DNA of 37,846 nucleotides from Promethearchaeota archaeon (GTDB taxonomy: Archaea > Asgardarchaeota > Lokiarchaeia > Sigyniarchaeales > SOKP01): contig JAEOTH010000092.1 of assembly GCA_016839915.1 (NCBI GenBank), positions 1 through 37,846 on the forward strand, read 5' to 3'. The position numbers and the translations under genes are program-made. Of the stretch, positions 8,363 through 16,428 are shown one piece after another. The notes below the pieces were generated by a model, which worked only from the letters and a program-made list of their open reading frames with translations, had not been told where the DNA came from and searched no databases. Each line of letters opens with the position of its first letter. The first letter of the stretch is position 1.

Positions 8363-8740
8363 ATGAATCCTTCTAATCTGCAGCATATTGATGAACTTCA
8401 AATAATCCTTAATGAACTTAAAAAGAAAGGAGATTTAGAGGGGATTATTTTAGCATTTAGAGATGGAAGACTCATAAAAGAAAATATTGGAAAAGATTTA
8501 GATAGTAAAAAGTTAGTATCTATGTGTGCTTCCGTTTTAGAGAGTGCAGTTGAGATTGGAGAGACAATTAATAATCAAAAAATTGATAAAATTATTGCGG
8601 AATTAGCAGAAAGATCAATATTAATTTATGAGTGTAGTCAAAATACTTTTTTTATCTTGCTTTTTAATAAAGATTCTAATGTCTCTTATGTATTAGGAAA
8701 ATTAGAGGAAATTATCCAAACGATTAGTAAAAATTTTTGA
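8363..8740 (+). CDS. Roadblock/LC7 domain protein
   Basis: The 125 residues form one Roadblock domain: helix ELQIILNELKKKGDLEGI, strands IILAFRDGRLIKENIG, the central helix KKLVSMCASVLESAVEIGE, strands KIIAELAERSILIYECSQ and FFILLFNKDSNVSYVLG, and a final amphipathic helix. It is more diverged and more AT-rich than the Roadblock gene at 1200. Family members scaffold Ras-like GTPases, often on membranes. An AGGA five bases before the ATG at 8363 supports the start. It stands alone between a divergent M20 gene and a convergent HEAT-repeat gene; no GTPase is in its transcription unit. Confidence 0.88.
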   Translation: MNPSNLQHIDELQIILNELKKKGDLEGIILAFRDGRLIKENIGKDLDSKKLVSMCASVLESAVEIGETINNQKIDKIIAELAERSILIYECSQNTFFILLFNKDSNVSYVLGKLEEIIQTISKNF

Positions 8741-8786
8741 TTTTCCACTAAATATTAATTATATTAAAGAATCAGTATAGTTAATT

Positions 8787-10457
8787 TTATAAGGAATTCA
8801 TCCAATTTGGATCGATCTGATTGAGAGCATTCTCGATTTCTTTTCTTACATCCCAATTATCATCTCCTAAAGCTTCGATTAATGGCTTAATTGCATCTTT
8901 ATTACCAATTTCACCTAAGGCTTTAGCTCCTGATATGCGTATTTTATCATCATTTTCTTTTAATAGTTGAATGAAAGGGTCAATTGAGTCTACATCTTTA
9001 AGTTTTCCTAATGCCATAGCTGACCAACTTTTTACATATATATCTTCATCATTTAAACAAGATATTAGTGAATTCAATGATTCCATACTGCCAGTTCTTA
9101 GCAATAATTTTACTGCGGTTCTACGAGTTTTCCAATTAGAACTGTTTAATGAATCTATGGCAAAATTTATAACTTTTTTATCATCAAATTTAACTAATGC
9201 ATTCACAGTTACTTTTCTTACAATTCCATTTTCGTCTTCGATTAAGCTAAATAAATGATTTATTGTAATCGGATCAGCAATTTCGCCTAAAATTTTAGCA
9301 CAAAACATTCTGATTTGCCAAGATTTATCCGATAGTCCACTAATAATCTTCTTATCAACTTTGTTATCCAAAATTCTTAAAAGAGACCGATAAGCAGAAC
9401 CTCTTAAACTTGCTACTTTGCTTTTAAAAATAGATATCAATAAATTGATGGCATCAACATCTTTTAGCATTCCTAATAATTTTATTGCTTCTCTTCTTGC
9501 GTTAATATTTCTTCCATTTACAACCTCATAAAGGGTTTCGTAAGATTTATTTTTTTCAAGAATTTTATAAAGAGCTTTTTTAACAACACTTCTGATTTTT
9601 GCATCGTTTTCTTTTAGCAATTCCAATAATGGTTTGATTGCCCTCTTACTTCCAAGATTTCCTAAAACTCGAATAACTTCTTTCCTTACCTCAATATCTT
9701 GATCCGTTAGTAGAGCTATAAGATCCTTTACATTCCTTAATTCAATTATTCCATCTAATGCTTTTACGGAATTCTTCCTTATTATTGAGTCTTTATCGTT
9801 TAAAAAGTTAATTAAAACATTTTCACTCTCCTTATTTTTTAATTTTCCAAGTATGAGAGGAATTTCTCTTTTTATGTAAAGATCTTCTGAGTTAACAAAA
9901 TCATTAATAATTTGCAAATTTCCTTTTTTTCCAATTTTTACAATAGAATCTATTAAAGAATTATAAATCTCATTGTTTCGAAAATGAAGAATATTGATTA
10001 ATGGTATTAACGCTTCTCCAGCATCAGTTTTTCCTAATAAAGTTATGGCTTCTCTTTTTACTTCAATATCAGAATCGTTTAACGCATCAACGAAAAATGT
10101 TATTGAATCATAAAGATTTTCTTGTCCAACCTTATCAATAAGTTTTTTTCTAACTGATCCATCTTTACAGTTTTTATATTGTTCCTTTAAAAAGTCAATT
10201 CCATTTATTTTATAACAGCGTGTCAATAAATCAATTAACTTTAGCCTCAATTGAGGATGCTGATCATTTAAAAAAATGTTTTTAATATCTTGAAAACGTA
10301 GATTTTCATGATCATCATATGGAATTAAAAGATCAACCACTTTTAATTTATTTTCTACATTTTTGGAACTAGATAATATTGAAAGAAGCAATTCAACTGC
10401 TTCATTTTCTTCCATTGTCTTTATCTTTTCAGATAATATGTCACTATTAAAACTCAA
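8787..10457 (-). CDS. HEAT-repeat (PBS-lyase type) solenoid protein
   Basis: Roughly 17 HEAT-like repeats of ~31 residues fill nearly all 556 residues, with the pattern D.D..VR..A...LG......A(I/V).PLI.LL, for example DSDIEVKREAITLLGKTDAG, DQDIEVRKEVIRVLGNLGSK and GDDNWDVRKEIENALNQID. Such rods bind partner proteins; the PBS-lyase name refers only to the repeat type and no lyase activity is implied. There is no membrane span or extra domain. The start is a TTG at 10457, well supported by a perfect GGAGGT seven bases upstream on the minus strand. Regular repeat spacing without gaps suggests one continuous superhelix. The partner is unknown; adjacency to a Roadblock protein (convergent, 46-bp gap) is only suggestive. 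Confidence 0.93.
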   Translation of the reverse strand: MSFNSDILSEKIKTMEENEAVELLLSILSSSKNVENKLKVVDLLIPYDDHENLRFQDIKNIFLNDQHPQLRLKLIDLLTRCYKINGIDFLKEQYKNCKDGSVRKKLIDKVGQENLYDSITFFVDALNDSDIEVKREAITLLGKTDAGEALIPLINILHFRNNEIYNSLIDSIVKIGKKGNLQIINDFVNSEDLYIKREIPLILGKLKNKESENVLINFLNDKDSIIRKNSVKALDGIIELRNVKDLIALLTDQDIEVRKEVIRVLGNLGSKRAIKPLLELLKENDAKIRSVVKKALYKILEKNKSYETLYEVVNGRNINARREAIKLLGMLKDVDAINLLISIFKSKVASLRGSAYRSLLRILDNKVDKKIISGLSDKSWQIRMFCAKILGEIADPITINHLFSLIEDENGIVRKVTVNALVKFDDKKVINFAIDSLNSSNWKTRRTAVKLLLRTGSMESLNSLISCLNDEDIYVKSWSAMALGKLKDVDSIDPFIQLLKENDDKIRISGAKALGEIGNKDAIKPLIEALGDDNWDVRKEIENALNQIDPNWMNSL

Positions 10458-10464
10458 TCTTAAT

Positions 10465-10470
10465 ACCTCC
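10465..10470 (-). promoter_or_regulatory. Shine-Dalgarno GGAGGT of the HEAT-repeat gene
   Basis: ACCTCC on the plus strand reads GGAGGT on the minus strand, seven bases before the TTG at 10457. It is one of the strongest ribosome-binding sites in the window and validates a non-ATG start. Confidence 0.7.
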
Positions 10471-10678
10471 AGTTAATAGAAGTAAATGCATAGAAAACAA
10501 AAAAATCTTTGAAATATTAATAAAGTTGATTTATTTATTTTTATTCTTTTAAGAAATATAACTTGGCATAATTAAAATGATAAAATATAATATTAGAGTC
10601 CCCATGGATAAAGAGATTTCCAAGAGCCTATATTATATTGATGAAAATCAATTAAATCTAAATAAATGGGTTTAAATT

Positions 10679-10698
10679 AAAAAAAAAATAGAAAAAAA
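10679..10698 (-). terminator. Oligo-T terminator of the acetyl-CoA synthetase gene
   Basis: Runs of seven (10692-10698) and ten (10679-10688) adenines on the plus strand give T7 and T10 on the minus strand, starting eight bases after the stop codon of the acetyl-CoA synthetase gene. Archaeal RNA polymerase terminates at such U-tracts without needing a hairpin. Confidence 0.55.
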
Positions 10699-10705
10699 TA
10701 TGAAT

Positions 10706-12685
10706 TTAACCTATCTCAACATCCATTTTCTTACGTTCTTCCAGAAGGTCATCTACAACAGAAGGATCTGCTAGTGTAGTCACATTTCCGATATCAGTTC
10801 CAGCCGCGATAGCTTTTAAGATTCTTCGCATAATCTTGCCACTTCTCGTTTTAGGCAAAGCATCAGCAAATTGGATAACATCTGGTTGAAATACTGGTCC
10901 AATCTCATTTCTTACATGCATTCTTATCTCTTTAGATAGTTTAGCTGATTTTTCAACTCCTTGCATTAGAGTCACATAAGCCCAGATTGCTTGTCCTTTG
11001 ATTTTATGGGGAAAAGGGGCAACAGCAGCTTCAGCTACTTGCGGATGGCTTACCAAAGCAGATTCGACTTCCATAGTCCCTATTCTATGACCAGATACTT
11101 TAATGACATCATCTAATCTGCCTAAAATCCAATAGTAACCATCTTCATCTCGCCTTGCTCCATCCCCAGTGTAATAATGATTTGGATATCGTTCAAGATA
11201 AGTTGATTTAAATCTTTCAGTATCACCCCAAACATCTCTCAGCATTCCTGGCCAAGGAGTTTGAATAGCAAAATACCCTCCCTCATTAGGTTCAGTAATT
11301 TCCTCGCCTTCTAAATCAAAGATAACTGGTTTAATACCTAAGAAAGGCATGCAACAAGATCCTGGTTTGGTTGGAGTTGCTGTAGCTATCGGAGTCATAA
11401 CAAAACCGCCAGTTTCAGTTTGCCAGTAAGTGTCAACAATTGGACAGCGTTCTTTACCTATTACACGATGATACCAAGTCCAAGCTTCTGGATTTATTGG
11501 TTCACCAACAGTTCCAAGTACCTTTAATGAACTTAAGTCATGTTTTTTAATGGGTTCGTCACCATACCTCATTAAAGCGCGTATTGCAGTAGGTGCAGTG
11601 TAAAAATGGGTTACTTTATGACGTTCAACGATATCCCAGAACCGGTCAACATCTGGAAATGTTGGAACTCCTTCGAACATTAGAGAAGTTGCTCCATTTA
11701 CTAATGGTCCATATACTATATAAGAATGCCCTGTTATCCATCCAATATCAGCAGTACAATACCAGATATCTCCCTCATGATAATTGAATACAACTCTATG
11801 GGTGAATGAAGTATATAGTATATATCCTGCTGTAGTATGCTTAACTCCTTTCGGTTTTCCAGTTGTGCCACTTGTGTATAAAATAAATAGAGTATCTTCA
11901 GAATCCATTACTTCGGGTTCACATTCTTCACTCATTTCATCAATGAAATCGTGATACCAGATGTCTTTTTCAGTATGAGGTACGTCTCTGCCAGAACGCT
12001 TGACAACAATTACGTGCTCTATGGTTGGAACATTATCTATAATTTGTACTACATCAGCCATTTTTGGATAGTATTTACCAGCTCTTAATGTTTCATCACT
12101 AGTAAATAGAAGACGAGAATCAGAGTCTTTAATTCTATCTTTAACAGCTTCTTTTGAAAATCCTCCAAAAACTATTGAATGAATGACACCTATTCGAGCA
12201 CATGCTAACATAATTATTGCAAGTTCAGGAACCATAGGTAGCCAGATTGTTACTCTATCTCCTTTTTTCAATCCCAACTTTTTCATTCCATTCGCAACTT
12301 TACTGACTTCTTTCAAAAGTTCATTGTAAGTAAACTCTCTTACATGTCCGGGTTCATCTGCTTCCCATATTAAAGCTATTCTCTCTCCCTTACCTGCTTT
12401 AACATGTCTATCTATTGCATTATAACTAACATTTAGTTTTCCATCAACAAACCATCTACCTGGAAATAACTCCGTTTTTTCCCAGACTTTATTATATGGT
12501 TTAAACCAATCAATAGATTTTGCCTGTTCATCCCAAAAACCTTCCATATCTTCGATAGATTGTTTGTACAGTATCTGATATTCATCCATAGACATTCCAG
12601 TTTTAGCATAATCAGGGTTAAGATCAACAGGGTTAAATACACGGGTTTCAGTGAGAATACTTTCCATTCTTTCTTCTTTTGACAT
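10706..12685 (-). CDS. acs: Acetyl-CoA synthetase, AMP-forming
   Basis: Full-length ACS (659 residues; the family is ~650). It converts acetate, ATP and CoA to acetyl-CoA, AMP and pyrophosphate in the cytosol. Visible blocks: the N-terminal ACS_N segment (YQILYKQSIEDMEGFWDEQA), ATP-binding YTSGTTGKPKGV (270-281), VGEPINPEAWTWYHRVIG, DTYWQTETGG, YTGDGARRDEDGYYWILGR with the hinge Asp, KVSGHRIGTMEVE, and PKTRSGKIMRR near the C-terminus. Lys617 in PKTRSGK matches the lysine that is acetylated to switch off bacterial ACS. The ATG at 12685 has no clear Shine-Dalgarno. It is less AT-rich than its neighbours, suggesting strong expression. It diverges from a CoA-transferase/GNAT fusion gene, pairing two acetyl-CoA enzymes over one 258-bp control region. 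Confidence 0.97.
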   Translation of the reverse strand: MSKEERMESILTETRVFNPVDLNPDYAKTGMSMDEYQILYKQSIEDMEGFWDEQAKSIDWFKPYNKVWEKTELFPGRWFVDGKLNVSYNAIDRHVKAGKGERIALIWEADEPGHVREFTYNELLKEVSKVANGMKKLGLKKGDRVTIWLPMVPELAIIMLACARIGVIHSIVFGGFSKEAVKDRIKDSDSRLLFTSDETLRAGKYYPKMADVVQIIDNVPTIEHVIVVKRSGRDVPHTEKDIWYHDFIDEMSEECEPEVMDSEDTLFILYTSGTTGKPKGVKHTTAGYILYTSFTHRVVFNYHEGDIWYCTADIGWITGHSYIVYGPLVNGATSLMFEGVPTFPDVDRFWDIVERHKVTHFYTAPTAIRALMRYGDEPIKKHDLSSLKVLGTVGEPINPEAWTWYHRVIGKERCPIVDTYWQTETGGFVMTPIATATPTKPGSCCMPFLGIKPVIFDLEGEEITEPNEGGYFAIQTPWPGMLRDVWGDTERFKSTYLERYPNHYYTGDGARRDEDGYYWILGRLDDVIKVSGHRIGTMEVESALVSHPQVAEAAVAPFPHKIKGQAIWAYVTLMQGVEKSAKLSKEIRMHVRNEIGPVFQPDVIQFADALPKTRSGKIMRRILKAIAAGTDIGNVTTLADPSVVDDLLEERKKMDVEIG

Positions 12686-12885
12686 TATAATTCACAATTT
12701 TTAATTTTTAATTTTTAGAATTTCATAAATCTATATTTTTGTTTTTTTATAACTATTAACATTTAGAATTATTATTTTAACGGATAGTTCTAATTCAAAA
12801 AAGAGCAATATGAAATTTAAACATTTTATTTATAATTTCAAAAACATTATATTGATGATAATACAATTAATAAAGAGATTGGAGA

Positions 12886-12898
12886 TTATATTTATATT
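12886..12898 (+). promoter_or_regulatory. TATA-like element of the CoA-transferase/GNAT gene
   Basis: The sequence GATTATATTTATA about 50 bases before the ATG at 12944 fits an archaeal TATA box and would put the transcription start ~20-30 bases before the ATG. No unambiguous BRE is visible and the whole gap is AT-rich, so this is tentative. Confidence 0.35.
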
Positions 12899-12943
12899 TG
12901 AAATATGTAATTTAAACTAGAAAAAATAGTGAAGTAGGATATT

Positions 12944-14833
12944 ATGACAGAAGATTGGAGAGAAAAGTGGAAAGATAAGGAAATAACAGCAGAAGAAGCG
13001 ATTAATAAGATTATTCCTGGGAATAGAGTTTTTATTGATTCTGGATGTTCAGAACCACAGTTATTAACGTCAGAATTGATTAAGCACTCAGAGAAATTAA
13101 TCGATACTGAAATACTTCACTTTTTAACTATTGGTCCAGAAAAATATTTTAAGGATAAGGCAGAGGACCTATTTAGGCATAATGCATTTTTTATTGGTAA
13201 AACTCTTAGAGAAGAAATTAATAAAGGGCAAGCAGACTATACACCTATTTTTACTAGTGAAATTCCGTCTTTGTTTCTAACAGGTAGGAAACATATCGAT
13301 GTTGCGCTTATACAGGCTACTCCCCCTGATCCTTATGGCTTTTGCTCTTTAGGGATTAATGTGGATATTGCGAAGCCAATAGCTCAATCATCTTATATAA
13401 CTATCGTAGAAGTTAACCCACAAATGCCTCGAACTTTAGGAAATAGTTTTATACATATGAAAGAAATTGATTTTTTTGTCTATAATGATACACCGTTATT
13501 AGAATTTATTTTCGATGAGCCCGATGAAATTGCTCAAAGAATTGGTAAAAATCTAGCAAATTTAATAGAAAATAAGTCTACCATTCATATAGGTTTTGGT
13601 GATTTGCCAAATGCAGTATTAAAATTTCTCAAGGACAAAAAAGATCTGGGAATGCATTCTCATTATATAACAGACAATATAATACCACTAATTGAAGGTG
13701 GCGTTTTAACTTGCAGAAAAAAAAATTTCCATCCCGAAAAAATTCTTACTAGTTTTGCTTTAGGAACTAAAAAATTATATGATTTTGTTAACAACAACCC
13801 ATATATAGAATTTTTTCCATCTGACTTTATTTGTAATCCTATATATATTGGGATGAATAAGAAATTGGTCTCGATCAATTCTGCTCGACAAATTGATTTA
13901 ACTGGACAGGTAAATGCTGCAACTGAGGGTTATAGTTTTTATTCAGGATTAGGAGAGACTATAGATTTTATGAGAGGAGCAGCATTTTCTAAAGGAGGAA
14001 AACCTATAATAATGTTGCCTTCAACATCTAGAGATGGAGAAAAATCCCGAATTGTAGCTCATTTAGATGAAGGAGCAGGAATAATGTTATCACGTGGTGA
14101 TGCTCATTATGTTGTGACTGAATGGGGTGTAGCTTACCTTCATGGTAAAACTGTTCGTGAAAGAGTGCTTGAGTTGATTTGTATAGCTCACCCAAAATTC
14201 CGACAATCATTATTAGAGGAAGCTAAAAAATTGAATTATATATTTTCTGATCAGATGCTTCCTTGTGATGAGAATGGTCGAATTTGCATATACCCCTCAG
14301 AATATGAAACATTTTACACAACGAGAGATAAAGAAAAAATAAATATTCGACCTGTTAAAACTACAGATGAACAAGCACTTAAAGAACTATATTACTCCTT
14401 AAATGAAAGAGATAGATATTTGCGATTTTTTGAGCTTAGAAAAGAATTTACCCACTCAAAAACTCAGAGTGAAGTAAATATTGATTATGATAATGTTTTC
14501 TCACTAGGTGCATTTATTGGTGAAATTGGGAAAGAAGAAATGGTAGGAAGTGCAACATATTATTTAAATCCTGAAATGAACATGGCAGAATATAGCTTTT
14601 TAGTTAGGGAAGATTATCGAGGAAAGGGGATTGGCACATTCCTATATCAACATATAATCATTATCGCTAAAGAAAAAGGTTTAAAAGGATTTTATGGGAA
14701 TATTCATATTCAAAACAAAGAGACGATTCGTGTTATTCACAAAGGAGGATATACTAAGATAACTCCCCCTGAAGTAGGGGAAAAGGAATTATTTTATAGA
14801 GTATATTTTGATAAAGAAGATTCAATTAGTTGA
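12944..14833 (+). CDS. Acetyl-CoA hydrolase/transferase fused to a GNAT acetyltransferase domain
   Basis: Residues ~1-450 are a class I CoA-transferase (acetyl-CoA hydrolase / 4-hydroxybutyrate CoA-transferase group): ITAEEAINKIIPGNRVFID, the VEVNPQMPRTLGNSFIH block, LTGQVNAATEGYSFYSGLGE and DFMRGAAFSKGGKPIIMLPS. Residues ~462-625 are a GNAT domain beginning IRPVKTTDEQALKELYYSLN, with the acetyl-CoA loop VREDYRGKGIGTFLYQHI. This fusion is known in some bacteria and archaea. The transferase half moves CoA between acetyl-CoA and another acid; the GNAT half acetylates an amine, possibly a protein lysine. Placed head-to-head with acs, it could both use the same pool and modify the ACS lysine (inference). 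A weak TAGGA precedes the ATG at 12944, and a TATA-like TTATATTTATA lies near 12887. Confidence 0.93.
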   Translation: MTEDWREKWKDKEITAEEAINKIIPGNRVFIDSGCSEPQLLTSELIKHSEKLIDTEILHFLTIGPEKYFKDKAEDLFRHNAFFIGKTLREEINKGQADYTPIFTSEIPSLFLTGRKHIDVALIQATPPDPYGFCSLGINVDIAKPIAQSSYITIVEVNPQMPRTLGNSFIHMKEIDFFVYNDTPLLEFIFDEPDEIAQRIGKNLANLIENKSTIHIGFGDLPNAVLKFLKDKKDLGMHSHYITDNIIPLIEGGVLTCRKKNFHPEKILTSFALGTKKLYDFVNNNPYIEFFPSDFICNPIYIGMNKKLVSINSARQIDLTGQVNAATEGYSFYSGLGETIDFMRGAAFSKGGKPIIMLPSTSRDGEKSRIVAHLDEGAGIMLSRGDAHYVVTEWGVAYLHGKTVRERVLELICIAHPKFRQSLLEEAKKLNYIFSDQMLPCDENGRICIYPSEYETFYTTRDKEKINIRPVKTTDEQALKELYYSLNERDRYLRFFELRKEFTHSKTQSEVNIDYDNVFSLGAFIGEIGKEEMVGSATYYLNPEMNMAEYSFLVREDYRGKGIGTFLYQHIIIIAKEKGLKGFYGNIHIQNKETIRVIHKGGYTKITPPEVGEKELFYRVYFDKEDSIS

Positions 14834-14843
14834 TTAATCAAAA

Positions 14844-14854
14844 TTTTTATTTTT
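14844..14854 (+). terminator. T-rich terminator after the CoA-transferase/GNAT gene
   Basis: T5 and T5 runs interrupted by one A lie ten bases after the stop codon and before the PHP gene at 14883. It fits an archaeal U-tract terminator, which would make the PHP gene a separate unit, but partial read-through is possible. Confidence 0.35.
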
Positions 14855-14882
14855 CTTCTACAATTATCAATCTTGTTATTTT

Positions 14883-15677
14883 ATGAAATTTAAATTTACA
14901 GATTATCATTTACACACCAAAGGCTGGAGCGTAGACGTAGCACAAGACGGGCCTACATTTGAGGATTATATAAAAGTAGCAGAAGAGCATCAAATAAATA
15001 TCTGTTTTCTTGATCATTATGAACTTCATTATGTAGAGAATGACAAGACAAATCCATTTTATAATGGAAGAATTAATGATTATCTTGAGGAAATCGATAT
15101 ATATAAAGAAACTTATGATTTCATTCTCAGTGGGTTAGAAGTTGAATATTATGAGAATAAAGAGATTCAATTAATGGAATTTATGGATGATTATGGGAAT
15201 GAATTAGACTTTATTGGAGGTTCTATTCACGAGTGGATAATAGGATATCCAATTACCACAAAAAAAGGACTGACTAAATTACTTGAAAAAATACCAATGA
15301 AAAAGATTATTGATAATTATTTTGAACTTATGACAAAAATGATTAATTCACAAATTTTCAAGAATATCTGTCACATTGATACTATTTTTCGATATATTAA
15401 TAATAATGAATTCATACCTACTGATGATTGTGATACATCTGATAATCGAGTATTAGAGCTAGGTCGTTTGTGTATAAAGAACAAAATAAAGGTAGAATTG
15501 AATTTATCTGGTTTACGATTTCCAATAAAAAGAACGTTTCCCTCTCTCGATGTTATGAAGCAGTTAAAGAAGGAGGGAGTAGAATTTTTTGTTGGATCTG
15601 ATTCACATTCCTTAGATTATTTTGAAAAGAAAATCCCCAGATTAATAGAAACCTATAAATTACTAAACGCACTTTAA
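14883..15677 (+). CDS. PHP-domain phosphatase (histidinol-phosphatase-like)
   Basis: The PHP metal-binding motifs are in order: motif I TDYHLHTKG (His9, His11), motif II CFLDHYELH, motif III GGSIHEW, and C-terminal CHIDTIFRY and VGSDSHSLD. This is the trinuclear-metal phosphoesterase fold of HisK-type histidinol-phosphate phosphatases, and 264 residues is the usual length. No other histidine-biosynthesis gene is in the window, so the substrate could equally be another small phosphate ester or a short nucleic acid. The ATG at 14883 is the first in frame and gives motif I at its usual place. Twenty bases separate it from the downstream PAP2 gene, so the two are probably co-transcribed. Confidence 0.88.
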   Translation: MKFKFTDYHLHTKGWSVDVAQDGPTFEDYIKVAEEHQINICFLDHYELHYVENDKTNPFYNGRINDYLEEIDIYKETYDFILSGLEVEYYENKEIQLMEFMDDYGNELDFIGGSIHEWIIGYPITTKKGLTKLLEKIPMKKIIDNYFELMTKMINSQIFKNICHIDTIFRYINNNEFIPTDDCDTSDNRVLELGRLCIKNKIKVELNLSGLRFPIKRTFPSLDVMKQLKKEGVEFFVGSDSHSLDYFEKKIPRLIETYKLLNAL

Positions 15678-15696
15678 AAAAAAAGGCAGTTTTTTT

Positions 15697-16428
15697 ATGG
15701 AATTCAAAGAATTTTCAAATAGAATCGATCAATGGGACCAAAAAATTATTTTAAAATACAACGGTAAAGGAGGTAAACCAATAACTCTCATTTTAAAATT
15801 AATTTCTTTTTTTGGAAGAGAAACTATATGGCTTTTCTTAATGGCCTTTTATTTAATTGTTTGGTACGATCCCTTTTTATTATCCTATATCTCTGCTACA
15901 TTTCTTACAGGATTAATTTTAATAGTAGTGATAAAAAAAACAATAAAAAGAAAAAGACCTTTTGAAAGATTTGAAAAGGGTGAAATAAGTGTTTTTGAGC
16001 GCAAGCCAACTTCAAGAAGCTTTCCATCCTGGCATTCATTTAATGCTGTATCATATGGACTGTTGATTGGATTATCTTTTCTAAGATCGCCTGGGGTTAC
16101 AATATTACTTATAATATTTGCTATAATAGTCTCTTTTTCAAGAATCCACCTTGGCGTACATTATCCTTCAGACGTTATATTTGGATGCATTTTTGGGATA
16201 ATAGGATTCTTAATAGCCCTTTATTTAACTGGTCCATTAATTTTTAATATATTGACATACATAGAACAGTTTACAGTTCATGAAATACAATATAGACAAT
16301 TAAATACTATGTTATTTAGTAATATTGGATATCTATTGTTGTCTTTATGTATCTTCTTAATTATTTTTTTACTGACAATTAATAAATCAATTCAAAGTTT
16401 ATTAAGAAAGAGTAAGTTAAAGATTTAA
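15697..16428 (+). CDS. PAP2-family membrane phosphatase
   Basis: A six-span membrane protein with the three motifs of the PAP2 superfamily: C1 KKTIKRKRPF (K-x6-RP), C2 PSWHSFNA and C3 SRIHLGVHYPSDVIFG (SR-x5-H-x3-D). The two histidines and the arginines form the phospho-histidine catalytic site. Members dephosphorylate lipid phosphates such as phosphatidic acid or undecaprenyl/dolichyl pyrophosphate at the membrane. C2 has Trp in place of the usual Gly (PSWHS for PSGHS), which is seen in some family members. About 60 residues follow the C3 motif and include a final hydrophobic span and a basic tail. It follows the PHP gene by 19 bases and overlaps the convergent Arf/Rag-like GTPase by four bases. 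Confidence 0.9.
   Translation: MEFKEFSNRIDQWDQKIILKYNGKGGKPITLILKLISFFGRETIWLFLMAFYLIVWYDPFLLSYISATFLTGLILIVVIKKTIKRKRPFERFEKGEISVFERKPTSRSFPSWHSFNAVSYGLLIGLSFLRSPGVTILLIIFAIIVSFSRIHLGVHYPSDVIFGCIFGIIGFLIALYLTGPLIFNILTYIEQFTVHEIQYRQLNTMLFSNIGYLLLSLCIFLIIFLLTINKSIQSLLRKSKLKI

Noticed and set aside
8971..9258. 95-residue plus-strand frame inside the HEAT gene
   Set aside because: The minus-strand HEAT repeats are unambiguous through this stretch and the antisense peptide has no domain features.
13663..14210. Minus-strand frames within the CoA-transferase gene
   Set aside because: They are antisense to conserved CoA-transferase motifs and lack starts with ribosome-binding sites.
15678..15696. 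Possible terminator or attenuator between the PHP and PAP2 genes
   Set aside because: The A9 and T7 runs could pair weakly, but the gap is only 19 bases and a shared transcript is more likely.
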